Source: Chloroflexota bacterium
Lineage (GTDB): Bacteria > Chloroflexota > Dehalococcoidia > GIF9 > UBA5620
Direction of reading: 5' to 3'
Assembly: GCA_026389735.1 (NCBI GenBank)
Contig: JAPLHH010000066.1
Location: 1-15,870 of the forward strand
DNA length: 15,870 bases
In this document: positions 7,675 to 13,072 of the stretch, piece after piece
How the letters are laid out: each line of letters begins with the position of its first letter
How positions within the stretch are numbered: the first letter of the stretch is position 1
Made by a program: the position numbers and the translations under genes
The notes under the pieces: model-generated
What the model was told of the DNA's origin: nothing
Seen by the model: only the letters and a program-made list of their open reading frames with translations
Databases searched by the model: none

Positions 7675-8841
7675 ATGAGGAGAATATATCTGGATTACGC
7701 TGCTACTACGCCGACACATCCTGAGGTGATGAAGGTGATGTTGCCCTATTTTACTGAGGCCTTCGGTAACCCTTCCAGCATACATTCATTCGGCCAGGAG
7801 GCCAAGGAAGCCATTGAAAAAGCGCGGAATCAGGTTTCAGTTCTTATCGGCGCTAAAAGTGAGGAGATTGTTTTTACCGGCAGCGGAACAGAAGCGGATA
7901 ACTTTGCCTTAAAGGGTGTGGCATTGGCAAACCAGGGCAAGGGAAATCACATTATTAGCAGCTCAATCGAACATCATGCCGTGCTGGAGACCTGTAAGTT
8001 TCTGGAAAAACAGGGATTCTCGGTCACCTATCTTCCTGTAGATGGTTATGGCATGGTTGACCCAAGCGGTGTCAAAAAGGCAATCACAGTTAAAACTATC
8101 CTCATTTCAGTTATGCATGCCAACAATGAAGTCGGCACTGTAGAACCTATAGCCGAGATAGGGAATATCGCCAGGGAGGCTGAGATTTACTTGCACACCG
8201 ATGCCGTGCAAACGGCAGGGCATATCCCGGTAGATGTAAATAAGTTGAATGTTGACCTTCTGTCAATCTCGGCACACAAACTCTACGGTCCCAAGGGCAT
8301 CGGCGCGCTGTATATCAGAAAAGGTACTAAGGTAAGCTCCTTTATGCATGGTGGTGACCAGGAGAGAGGAAAGCGGGCAAGCACTGAGAATGTGCCCGCC
8401 ATTGTGGGCTTTGGCAAAGCAGCGGAAATCGCACAGCGAGAGATGCTCGAAGAAGCCCAAAAGCTGACTGTACTTCGTGACCAGCTGATTGAAGGCATCC
8501 TCAAGAGCATCGAGCATACCCAATTGAATGGCCATCCCGTGATGAGGCTGCCCAACAATGTAAATGTCAGCGTTGATTATGCGGAAGGCGAGTCAATGCT
8601 GTTGAATTTGGATCTGGCCGGAATCTGTGCTTCCACAGGTTCAGCTTGTAGCTCATCGGACCTTCAACCATCCCATGTTCTGGTGGCGATGGGGCTGCCG
8701 CATTTACAGGCGCATGGTTCCCTGAGATTCACTTCAGGGAAGTGGACTACTGAGGAAGAGATAAATCAAGTTCTAAACGTACTCCCCGGAGTTGTTTCCA
8801 AGCTCAGGGCTATGTCCCCGCTTATCAAAAGCTCCAAATAG
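7675..8841 (+). CDS. Cysteine desulfurase, NifS/IscS family
   Basis: A 388-residue class V aminotransferase-fold enzyme that takes sulfur from cysteine, leaving alanine and an enzyme persulfide. The PLP lysine is K202 in [12 protein letters not shown], and the sulfur-carrying cysteine is C325 in [10 protein letters not shown] on a long flexible loop, which is the group I (NifS/IscS) arrangement. The beginning [10 protein letters not shown] and the [10 protein letters not shown] region agree with this. No IscU/NifU scaffold gene follows, unlike a typical Fe-S assembly operon. Given XdhC upstream and FdhD and MOSC genes downstream, it may serve molybdenum cofactor sulfuration as well as Fe-S cluster or tRNA thiolation. 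It is the last gene of the upstream series; 700 bp of repeats follow. Confidence 0.94.
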   Translation: MRRIYLDYAATTPTHPEVMKVMLPYFTEAFGNPSSIHSFGQEAKEAIEKARNQVSVLIGAKSEEIVFTGSGTEADNFALKGVALANQGKGNHIISSSIEHHAVLETCKFLEKQGFSVTYLPVDGYGMVDPSGVKKAITVKTILISVMHANNEVGTVEPIAEIGNIAREAEIYLHTDAVQTAGHIPVDVNKLNVDLLSISAHKLYGPKGIGALYIRKGTKVSSFMHGGDQERGKRASTENVPAIVGFGKAAEIAQREMLEEAQKLTVLRDQLIEGILKSIEHTQLNGHPVMRLPNNVNVSVDYAEGESMLLNLDLAGICASTGSACSSSDLQPSHVLVAMGLPHLQAHGSLRFTSGKWTTEEEINQVLNVLPGVVSKLRAMSPLIKSSK

Positions 8842-8964
8842 TCACTGAATCAGTTGCTCAAATCATTCCATTCGTTGACCCATTCTGGAGCGCTTTCTAC
8901 GAGGCGCTTCAGAAGTATAACGACAAATAGAGGGTTTAGAGAGGAGGTTCAACAGTAGCTGTCC

Positions 8965-9039
8965 GTCATTGCGAGCGAAGCGTGGCAATCTCATGCTCCC
9001 CCACCGAGATTGCTTCGGGGCTCAGCCCCTCGCAATGAC
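8965..9039 (+). repeat. Palindromic repeat element, copy 1
   Basis: A 75-bp element bounded by an 11-bp perfect inverted repeat, GTCATTGCGAG (8965-8975) and CTCGCAATGAC (9029-9039). Inside are CGAAGC/GCTTCG, GCAATCTC (8985-8992)/GAGATTGC (9006-9013) and a side hairpin GGGGC-TCA-GCCCC (9017-9029). Such nested pairing predicts a cruciform or branched RNA hairpin. It is almost identical to the copy at 9431 except for the central loop. It carries no transposase, so it resembles a REP/MITE-like dispersed palindrome. Confidence 0.85.
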
Positions 9040-9079
9040 AGCAGATTTTTTGGGGACCTGTTGCGAGCCCTTCGCCTTG

Positions 9080-9128
9080 TGTCATCCTGAGCCTTTTTTC
9101 TGTCATCCTGAGCGAAGCGAAGGATCTC
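9080..9128 (+). repeat. Related half-palindrome with a tandem TGTCATCCTGAGC
   Basis: TGTCATCCTGAGC occurs at 9080-9092 and again at 9101-9113. The second copy continues GAGCGAAGCG and AGGATCTC, so ATCCT (9105-9109) can pair with AGGAT (9121-9125). Apart from three bases its head GTCATNNNGAGCGAAGCG is the same as in the palindromic element at 8965, so this is a second family or a truncated relative of it. No matching outer right arm is visible. Confidence 0.7.
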
Positions 9129-9142
9129 GAATTAATGTAGAG

Positions 9143-9225
9143 GCGAGGCTTTAGCCTCGCTACCGATTGCCTCGGGTAGATTGGAGCATCGGCTCCAATC
9201 GTGCCTAGAGCGGATGCTCTAGGCA
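9143..9225 (+). repeat. Three consecutive perfect hairpins
   Basis: Three inverted repeats follow one another, each with a 4-base loop: GCGAGGC-TTTA-GCCTCGC (9143-9160), GATTGGAGC-ATCG-GCTCCAATC (9179-9200) and TGCCTAGAGC-GGAT-GCTCTAGGCA (9202-9225). Stems are 7, 9 and 10 bp with no mismatch, and the second and third are only one base apart. None is followed by a T run. They may be a composite intergenic repeat or a structured RNA. Confidence 0.75.
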
Positions 9226-9329
9226 TACCCCTTATGCCATTGTGCGATATGTTAATTAGGCAATAACCATAAGGGTCGCAACTACATTGAAAATGGTTCG
9301 TTGCAAAACACTACCAATTTCAGGTTCAT

Positions 9330-9358
9330 TCGACCAATTGAATAAAGAAGACTATAAT
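9330..9358 (+). promoter_or_regulatory. Candidate sigma-70-type promoter between the repeat copies
   Basis: A consensus -10 box TATAAT (9353-9358) lies 17 bases after TCGACC (9330-9335), which matches 4 of 6 bases of TTGACA. Transcription would start near 9365 and run through palindromic copy 2 into the small gene at 9545, giving a leader of about 180 nt with the palindrome folded in it. Only sequence similarity supports this. Confidence 0.4.
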
Positions 9359-9430
9359 ATAGTGAATACCCGTGTCATGGTGGAAGAATGTCAAATCTTA
9401 AACGGAGGGATTGTTCAGCAACTCCTCTCC

Positions 9431-9511
9431 GTCATTGCGAGCGAAGCGTGGCAATCTCACCCTTGCCCCACTCCACCGAGATTGCTTCGGGGCTCAGCCC
9501 CTCGCAATGAC
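9431..9511 (+). repeat. Palindromic repeat element, copy 2
   Basis: An 81-bp copy of the element at 8965: the left arm through GCAATCTCA and the right part from ACCGAGATTGC to CTCGCAATGACA are the same, and only the central loop differs in sequence and is 6 bases longer. The 11-bp terminal inverted repeat (9431-9441 and 9501-9511) is perfect. It ends 33 bases before the start of the small gene at 9545 and would lie in its leader. Confidence 0.85.
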
Positions 9512-9544
9512 AAAATAAGCAGTCTTAAATAAAGGGAGGCAAAA

Positions 9545-9700
9545 ATGAAAGTCGTAACATTGTGTAAAGAGGGCTCTTGCTGCCCGGTGGTAAAAGTAAC
9601 AGAGACACAGGTGGAAATAGGGGAGAAGGGTAACCTTTGCGTCCTCACCAGGGAACAATGGGAGACGCTCAAGGAAAAGATACTAAGCAAAGAGCTATAA
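9545..9700 (+). CDS. Small cysteine-containing protein, unknown function
   Basis: A 51-residue protein with ATG preceded by GGGAGG (9534-9539) at 5 bases. The N-terminus is MKVVTLCKEGSCCPVVKV, with one cysteine at position 7 and a CCP at 12-14; a fourth cysteine is at 32. The second half ends in VLTREQWETLKEKILSKEL, a helix of the 'LTxEqWxxLxekI' kind seen in other short bacterial proteins. I recognise a style but not a named family. The ribosome site, length and regular codon use make it a likely real gene. It precedes the MOSC-fdhD operon by 143 bp, and its cysteines could bind metal or sulfur, but no function should be assigned. Confidence 0.65.
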   Translation: MKVVTLCKEGSCCPVVKVTETQVEIGEKGNLCVLTREQWETLKEKILSKEL

Positions 9701-9843
9701 GACAAAAGACACCCATAACCAGGCTTGTAGTTGCCATACCCACAGCTCACCGGTGCTCTGGGAGCTGCACTTTTCATCAGGTATTTCTTGGAAAGCTCTG
9801 TTAAAGCCGCTGGGGTCAACATCTCTGAACGGTAGATGTCAAA

Positions 9844-10278
9844 ATGGCTGGAATTATCGCCGTCTGCAAAAGTGACAAAAAGGGAACAAAGAAGGAAGAC
9901 GTAAAAGAAGGGCTTCTGAAGGAGAACTTCGGCCTTGTCGGCGATGCTCATGCCGATTGCTGCACGCACCGGCAGGTCAGTTTGCTTGCCGTGGAAAGCA
10001 TTGACAAGATGCGAGCTCTGGGCTTGGAGCTAAAGCCCGGGGATTTCGCTGAGAATTTGACCACTGAGGGGATAGACTTGGTATCGCTCCCTGTCGGCAC
10101 CAGGATGTCAGTCGGTGAACAGGTTATACTGGAGGTCACTCAAATCGGCAAGGAGTGCCATGCCGGGTGCGCTATCTACCAGCAGGTGGGTAAGTGCATC
10201 ATGCCTGAGGAGGGAGTGTTTGTTAAGGTGATTCGAGGCGGACCTGTCAAAGTTGGAGACAAGATAGAGGTAGGGTAA
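9844..10278 (+). CDS. MOSC-domain protein
   Basis: A 144-residue protein that is a single MOSC domain (molybdenum cofactor sulfurase C-terminal). Diagnostic stretches are GDAHADCCTHRQVSLLAVESI (33-53), PGDFAENLTTEGIDL (65-79) and QIGKECHAGCAIYQQVGKC (100-118). The conserved cysteine C105 in KECHAGC is the proposed sulfur carrier of the family, with C109 and C118 close by. Stand-alone MOSC proteins are thought to bind or hand over sulfur/molybdopterin; the exact step is not established. The ATG has only a weak ribosome site (GGTAG) and a 6-bp inverted repeat ACATCT/AGATGT lies at 9819-9839. The fdhD gene starts one base after its stop, so the pair is surely co-translated. Confidence 0.9.
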   Translation: MAGIIAVCKSDKKGTKKEDVKEGLLKENFGLVGDAHADCCTHRQVSLLAVESIDKMRALGLELKPGDFAENLTTEGIDLVSLPVGTRMSVGEQVILEVTQIGKECHAGCAIYQQVGKCIMPEEGVFVKVIRGGPVKVGDKIEVG

Positions 10279-10279
10279 G

Positions 10280-11071
10280 ATGGTGAGCGAGGTGGAGAGG
10301 GTTCCTATATTGCGGCTTACTGAGGCAGGGAAGAGCGCCGCCGATGATGTGGTTGTCAGGGAATTTCCTCTTACCATCGTATTGAACAATCAAGAGCTGG
10401 TAACTCTGCTCTGTTCCCCTAAAAATCTCGATTATCTAGCTATCGGTTTCCTTTCCTCCGAGGGGTTGCTCAAAAGCAAAGACGATATCAAAAAGATAAT
10501 GGTTGACGACCGGAGAGGTGTGGTACGTGTGGAAACTGAAGAAAATAACAAACAGGCTGGCGAGTTCTTGTTCAAGCGGCTTATCACATCGGGCTGCGGC
10601 AGAGGCGCTTCCTTTTACAGCGCTGCTGACATCGGCGGACAGGTGAAAGTAGAATCTCAGACTAGAATATCGGCTCTCGAGGTCTTTGAACTGGTAAGGG
10701 AGTTTCAGCACCGGTCTCAGATTTTCAGGACGACCGGTGGTGTTCACAGCGCTGCCTTGTGCGATACGAAGAGCATCCTGGTTTTTGGTGAGGACATAGG
10801 CAGGCATAATGCCATCGATAAAATATTCGGCGAATGTATCTTGAAAGACATACCGACGGATGACCGTATAATAGTCACCAGCGGCAGGGTTTCCTCGGAG
10901 ATATTGCTTAAAGCGGCTAAGCGAAATATTCCTCTGCTTATCTCCAAATCTGCCCCCACTGACCTGGGGGTGAAGTTAGCCAACGATTTAGGCGTCACCC
11001 TTATTGGCTTTGTCAGAGGAAAGAGGATGAACGTTTACTCTAACGACTGGAGGATAGCGAGCCGTGGATAG
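10280..11071 (+). CDS. fdhD: Formate dehydrogenase accessory sulfurtransferase FdhD
   Basis: A 263-residue FdhD. In enterobacteria FdhD takes sulfur from IscS and transfers it to the bis-MGD cofactor of formate dehydrogenase. Family marks are VVREFPLTIVLNNQELVTLLCSP, LAIGFLSSEGLL, the cysteine loop RLITSGCGRG (C106), TGGVHSAAL, GEDIGRHNAIDKI and TSGRVSSEI. The loop has a single cysteine, not the CxxC of the E. coli protein. No formate dehydrogenase is in the window. The stop overlaps the nadA start by 8 bases. With the MOSC gene before it, this is a sulfur/molybdenum cofactor pair; NifS at 7675 is a plausible sulfur donor. Confidence 0.94.
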   Translation: MVSEVERVPILRLTEAGKSAADDVVVREFPLTIVLNNQELVTLLCSPKNLDYLAIGFLSSEGLLKSKDDIKKIMVDDRRGVVRVETEENNKQAGEFLFKRLITSGCGRGASFYSAADIGGQVKVESQTRISALEVFELVREFQHRSQIFRTTGGVHSAALCDTKSILVFGEDIGRHNAIDKIFGECILKDIPTDDRIIVTSGRVSSEILLKAAKRNIPLLISKSAPTDLGVKLANDLGVTLIGFVRGKRMNVYSNDWRIASRG

Positions 11072-11984
11072 AGAGCCGGGGCTAACCGAGAAAATCTCAA
11101 GATTAAAGGAAAAAAGAAATGCCGTTATCCTCGTCCATAACTATCAGTTGGGCGAGGTTCAGGACATAGCTGACTTTGTTGGTGATTCCCTGGACCTTAG
11201 CCAGAAGGCAGCTAAGACCGATGCCAGCGTCATAGTCTTCTGCGGCGTTCATTTCATGGCGGAGACAGCCTCCATTCTCTGTCCCGACAAGACGATTCTG
11301 CTTCCAGACATGCATGCCGGCTGTCCTATGGCTAACATGATTACTGCCCCACAGCTACGTGCTAAGAAGAAGGAGCATCCAAAGGCTACGGTGGTCTGCT
11401 ACATAAATTCCACGGCGGCGGTTAAGGCTGAGTCAGATGTTTGCTGCACTTCCGCTAATGCGGTTGGTGTCATAGAAAGCCTGGCTGCGGATGAAATATT
11501 GTTTGTCCCTGACCAGTACCTGGGGCACTATATCTCCACAAAAACCGGTAAAAAGATGATTCTCTGGCCTGGCTTTTGCCCCACTCATGCCCGGATATTG
11601 CCTGAACACATCACCAAATTCAAACACGAATATCCCGAAGCTAAAGTAGTAGTTCACCCGGAATGCAAGCCGGGGGTGATAGCCCTGGCTGATGAGGTGT
11701 TGAGCACCAGCGGCATGATAAAGTTTGCCAGAAGGGAAGATGTTCAGCAAATGATTGTGGGAACGGAGATAGGCATAATCTACAGGCTCAGAAAGGAGAA
11801 TCCGGGCAAGCAGTTCATCCCCGTCTCGGAGCAGGCTGTATGCCCCAATATGAAGCTAATCACCCTGGAGAAAGTCCTGTGGTCTCTCGAGGAGATGGCG
11901 CCGGTGGTTAAGGTCCCGGAGAGGATACGCCTCAAGGCAAAGAAGGCCGTGGACAAGATGCTGGCAGTGGGCAGGAGTGCATGA
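11064..11984 (+). CDS. nadA: Quinolinate synthase
   Basis: A 306-residue enzyme that condenses iminoaspartate with dihydroxyacetone phosphate to quinolinate, the precursor of NAD. The three cluster-binding cysteines of the family are visible at C87 (DMHAGCPMA), C172 (WPGFCPTH) and C260 (EQAVCPNM), so the [4Fe-4S] enzyme should be active. The N-terminal VILVHNYQ and VVHPECKP are also typical. The start is GTG, 10 bases after GGAGG (11049-11053), overlapping fdhD. No nadB or nadC follows, so the rest of the pathway is elsewhere. It shares a 4-base ATGA overlap with cutA. The oxygen-sensitive cluster fits an anaerobic host. Confidence 0.95.
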   Translation: MDREPGLTEKISRLKEKRNAVILVHNYQLGEVQDIADFVGDSLDLSQKAAKTDASVIVFCGVHFMAETASILCPDKTILLPDMHAGCPMANMITAPQLRAKKKEHPKATVVCYINSTAAVKAESDVCCTSANAVGVIESLAADEILFVPDQYLGHYISTKTGKKMILWPGFCPTHARILPEHITKFKHEYPEAKVVVHPECKPGVIALADEVLSTSGMIKFARREDVQQMIVGTEIGIIYRLRKENPGKQFIPVSEQAVCPNMKLITLEKVLWSLEEMAPVVKVPERIRLKAKKAVDKMLAVGRSA

Positions 11985-12310
11985 AAGAGACCGGCAAGGT
12001 AGTCATCTTAGTTACCACCAACACCGAGGCAGAAGCTCACAAAATAGCTGAGCTGCTGCTCGGTCGGAGAAAAGCTGCCTGCGTAAACATCGTGCCCAGG
12101 GTAGATTCGTCGTTCTGGTGGCAGGGCAGGCTTGATTCAGCCCGGGAAAGCCTTCTCATCATCAAGACCAAAGCCTCGCTGCTCCCCGAAATCATCGAAC
12201 TGGTCAAAGGTATTCACAGCTACGAAGTCCCCGAGATAATCGCCCTGCCCATCATCGCCGGCAGCGAAGGCTACCTGAAGTGGATAGATAGCGAGGTTAG
12301 AGAGAGCTGA
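11981..12310 (+). CDS. cutA: Divalent-cation tolerance protein CutA
   Basis: A 109-residue CutA1 of normal length. It has the family's KVVILVTTNTEAEAHKIAELLL start, RRKAACVNIVPRVDSSFWWQG in the middle, ESLLIIKTKAS, and the closing HSYEVPEIIALPI. CutA forms very stable trimers with a PII-like ferredoxin fold; a copper-tolerance role was proposed in E. coli but its general function is unclear. The ATG overlaps the nadA stop (ATGA), and this is the last gene of the operon. GTTAC-N7-GTAAC downstream (12327-12343) is too weak to call a terminator. Confidence 0.94.
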   Translation: MKETGKVVILVTTNTEAEAHKIAELLLGRRKAACVNIVPRVDSSFWWQGRLDSARESLLIIKTKASLLPEIIELVKGIHSYEVPEIIALPIIAGSEGYLKWIDSEVRES

Positions 12311-12379
12311 ACACTTCGTCACTTTGTTACTAGAAGGGTAACCTATACAAGGAGACCTGCACACCGCACAACACTCGTT

Positions 12380-12408
12380 TTGCAAGGTCGCTCTCTTTAG
12401 TGTACAAT
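12380..12408 (+). promoter_or_regulatory. Candidate promoter for the RNA-binding gene group
   Basis: TTGCAA (12380-12385), 4 of 6 matches to TTGACA, is separated by 17 bases from TACAAT (12403-12408), 5 of 6 matches to TATAAT. Transcription would start near 12415, giving a leader of about 110 nt before the ATG at 12525. The leader contains the inverted repeat at 12474-12527. Confidence 0.5.
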
Positions 12409-12473
12409 GTAGACAAGTAGTTATAGTTTAGGTTATTACAAGCTTCTTACAATCCCCTCGGATTTATCTCAAG

Positions 12474-12527
12474 TATTGGATGACCCGAACTCAAGCTAAA
12501 ATTTTGAAGATAGGAGGTCATCCAATG
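12474..12527 (+). promoter_or_regulatory. Leader inverted repeat covering ribosome site and start codon
   Basis: ATTGGATGACC (12475-12485) is the exact reverse complement of GGTCATCCAAT (12516-12526); a flanking T-G pair extends it over the whole ATG at 12525. In RNA this 11-12 bp stem with a 30-nt loop would bury the 3' half of the AGGAGGT ribosome site (12512-12518), the spacer and the start codon. It may be a translational switch or thermometer, or at DNA level an operator. No known riboswitch class is recognised. Confidence 0.55.
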
Positions 12528-12659
12528 AGTTTTGAGGACAAGTCAATGCAGTGTTTCGATTGTGGGACTACCTTCACCTTCAGCGCTGATGATCAAGGGA
12601 TTTTTCAATCTTGGGGCTATACTAGAGCCCAAGCGGGACAAGGCGCGGACCAACGATAA
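12525..12659 (+). pseudogene. Decayed small zinc-ribbon protein (zf-trcl-like)
   Basis: A strong AGGAGGT and ATG lead into MSFEDKSMQCFDCGTTFTFS, the hallmark start of the short 'probable zinc-ribbon' proteins, whose second half normally reads GYTNEPKRCPECRxARK. Here the frame continues GYTRAQAGQGADQR and stops after 44 codons. A shift of one base after GYT restores EPKRDKAR, so a frameshift lies near 12630, and the second CxxC of the ribbon is missing even in the restored frame. It therefore has only one CxxC (residues 10-13) and cannot form the usual ribbon. It is either a pseudogene or now serves as a leader ORF; its stop lies 26 bases before the RRM gene's start. A sequencing error could explain the shift but not the loss of the second CxxC. 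Confidence 0.65.
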
Positions 12660-12685
12660 CCCTATTGCCGAGGAAGGGGGTCAAT

Positions 12686-13012
12686 ATGAATATCTACGTG
12701 GGCAACCTTTCTCTCGAGGTGACTGAGGAGGAACTGCGACGAGAATTCATAGCTTTTGGACAAGTGATGTCCGTAACCATCATGGACGATAAGTATAGCT
12801 GTGGCGGCCAATCCAGGGGATATGGATTTGTTGAAATGCCATCAAAGTCCGAAGGCGAGGCTGCAATTATCAGCCTTAAAGGGAAATCACTGAATGGTCG
12901 GGTGATTGACGTCATTGCGGCTCTTCCTCTTTCACCCAAAAGAGATACGAGGGCCTTCCATAGCAGCAGAGGCAGACGGTTTAACAGGAATGGGAGCCAG
13001 AGAAGATCCTGA
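12686..13012 (+). CDS. RRM-type RNA-binding protein
   Basis: A 108-residue protein with one RNA recognition motif (about 1-80): RNP2 IYVGNL at 3-8 and RNP1 RGYGFVEM at 44-51, with the aromatic residues for base stacking in place. The tail (about 85-108) is arginine/serine-rich with glycine (SSRGRRFNRNGSQRRS), as in cyanobacterial Rbp and other bacterial glycine/arginine-rich RRM proteins that are often cold-induced. I start at ATG 12686 after AGGAAGGGGG (12671-12680); an in-frame TTG seven codons earlier would precede that ribosome site. It lies behind the leader hairpin and broken zinc-ribbon gene and 60 bp before a DEAD-box helicase, forming an RNA-structure-handling pair. Confidence 0.92.
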   Translation: MNIYVGNLSLEVTEEELRREFIAFGQVMSVTIMDDKYSCGGQSRGYGFVEMPSKSEGEAAIISLKGKSLNGRVIDVIAALPLSPKRDTRAFHSSRGRRFNRNGSQRRS

Positions 13013-13072
13013 GCTTAAGTCGCCTGCCATATTCCAGAGACACGCAATTTAATATTTTACTAAGGAGTTGTA

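Larger units (their letters stand above)
8842..9544. other. Gene-free, palindrome-rich intergenic region
   Basis: About 700 bp without a convincing gene. From left to right it has a coding-like stretch without a start codon (to 8933), a strong but orphan AGGAGGT (8942-8948), palindromic element copy 1 (8965-9039), a related half-element (9080-9128), three adjacent perfect hairpins (9143-9225), an AT-richer segment with a promoter-like site (9330-9358), and palindromic element copy 2 (9431-9511). Open frames crossing it are made of repeat sequence and are not believed to be genes. Confidence 0.7.

Noticed and set aside
8969..9154. Open frames on both strands across palindromic copy 1
   Set aside because: They are built from the repeat and half-repeat; no ribosome site and no protein-like composition.
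9287..9532. 81-codon open frame through palindromic copy 2
   Set aside because: Its second half is just translated repeat sequence, there is no well-placed ribosome site, and the repeat is open in several frames in both copies.
12665..12685. Longer TTG start for the RRM protein
   Set aside because: The purine-rich ribosome site at 12671-12680 is placed for ATG 12686, where the RRM fold begins directly (MNIYVGNL).
12906..12917. Third copy of the GTCATTGCG palindrome inside the RRM gene
   Set aside because: Only nine bases (GTCATTGCG) match, with no GAGCGAAGCG and no inverted arm; chance similarity in coding sequence.
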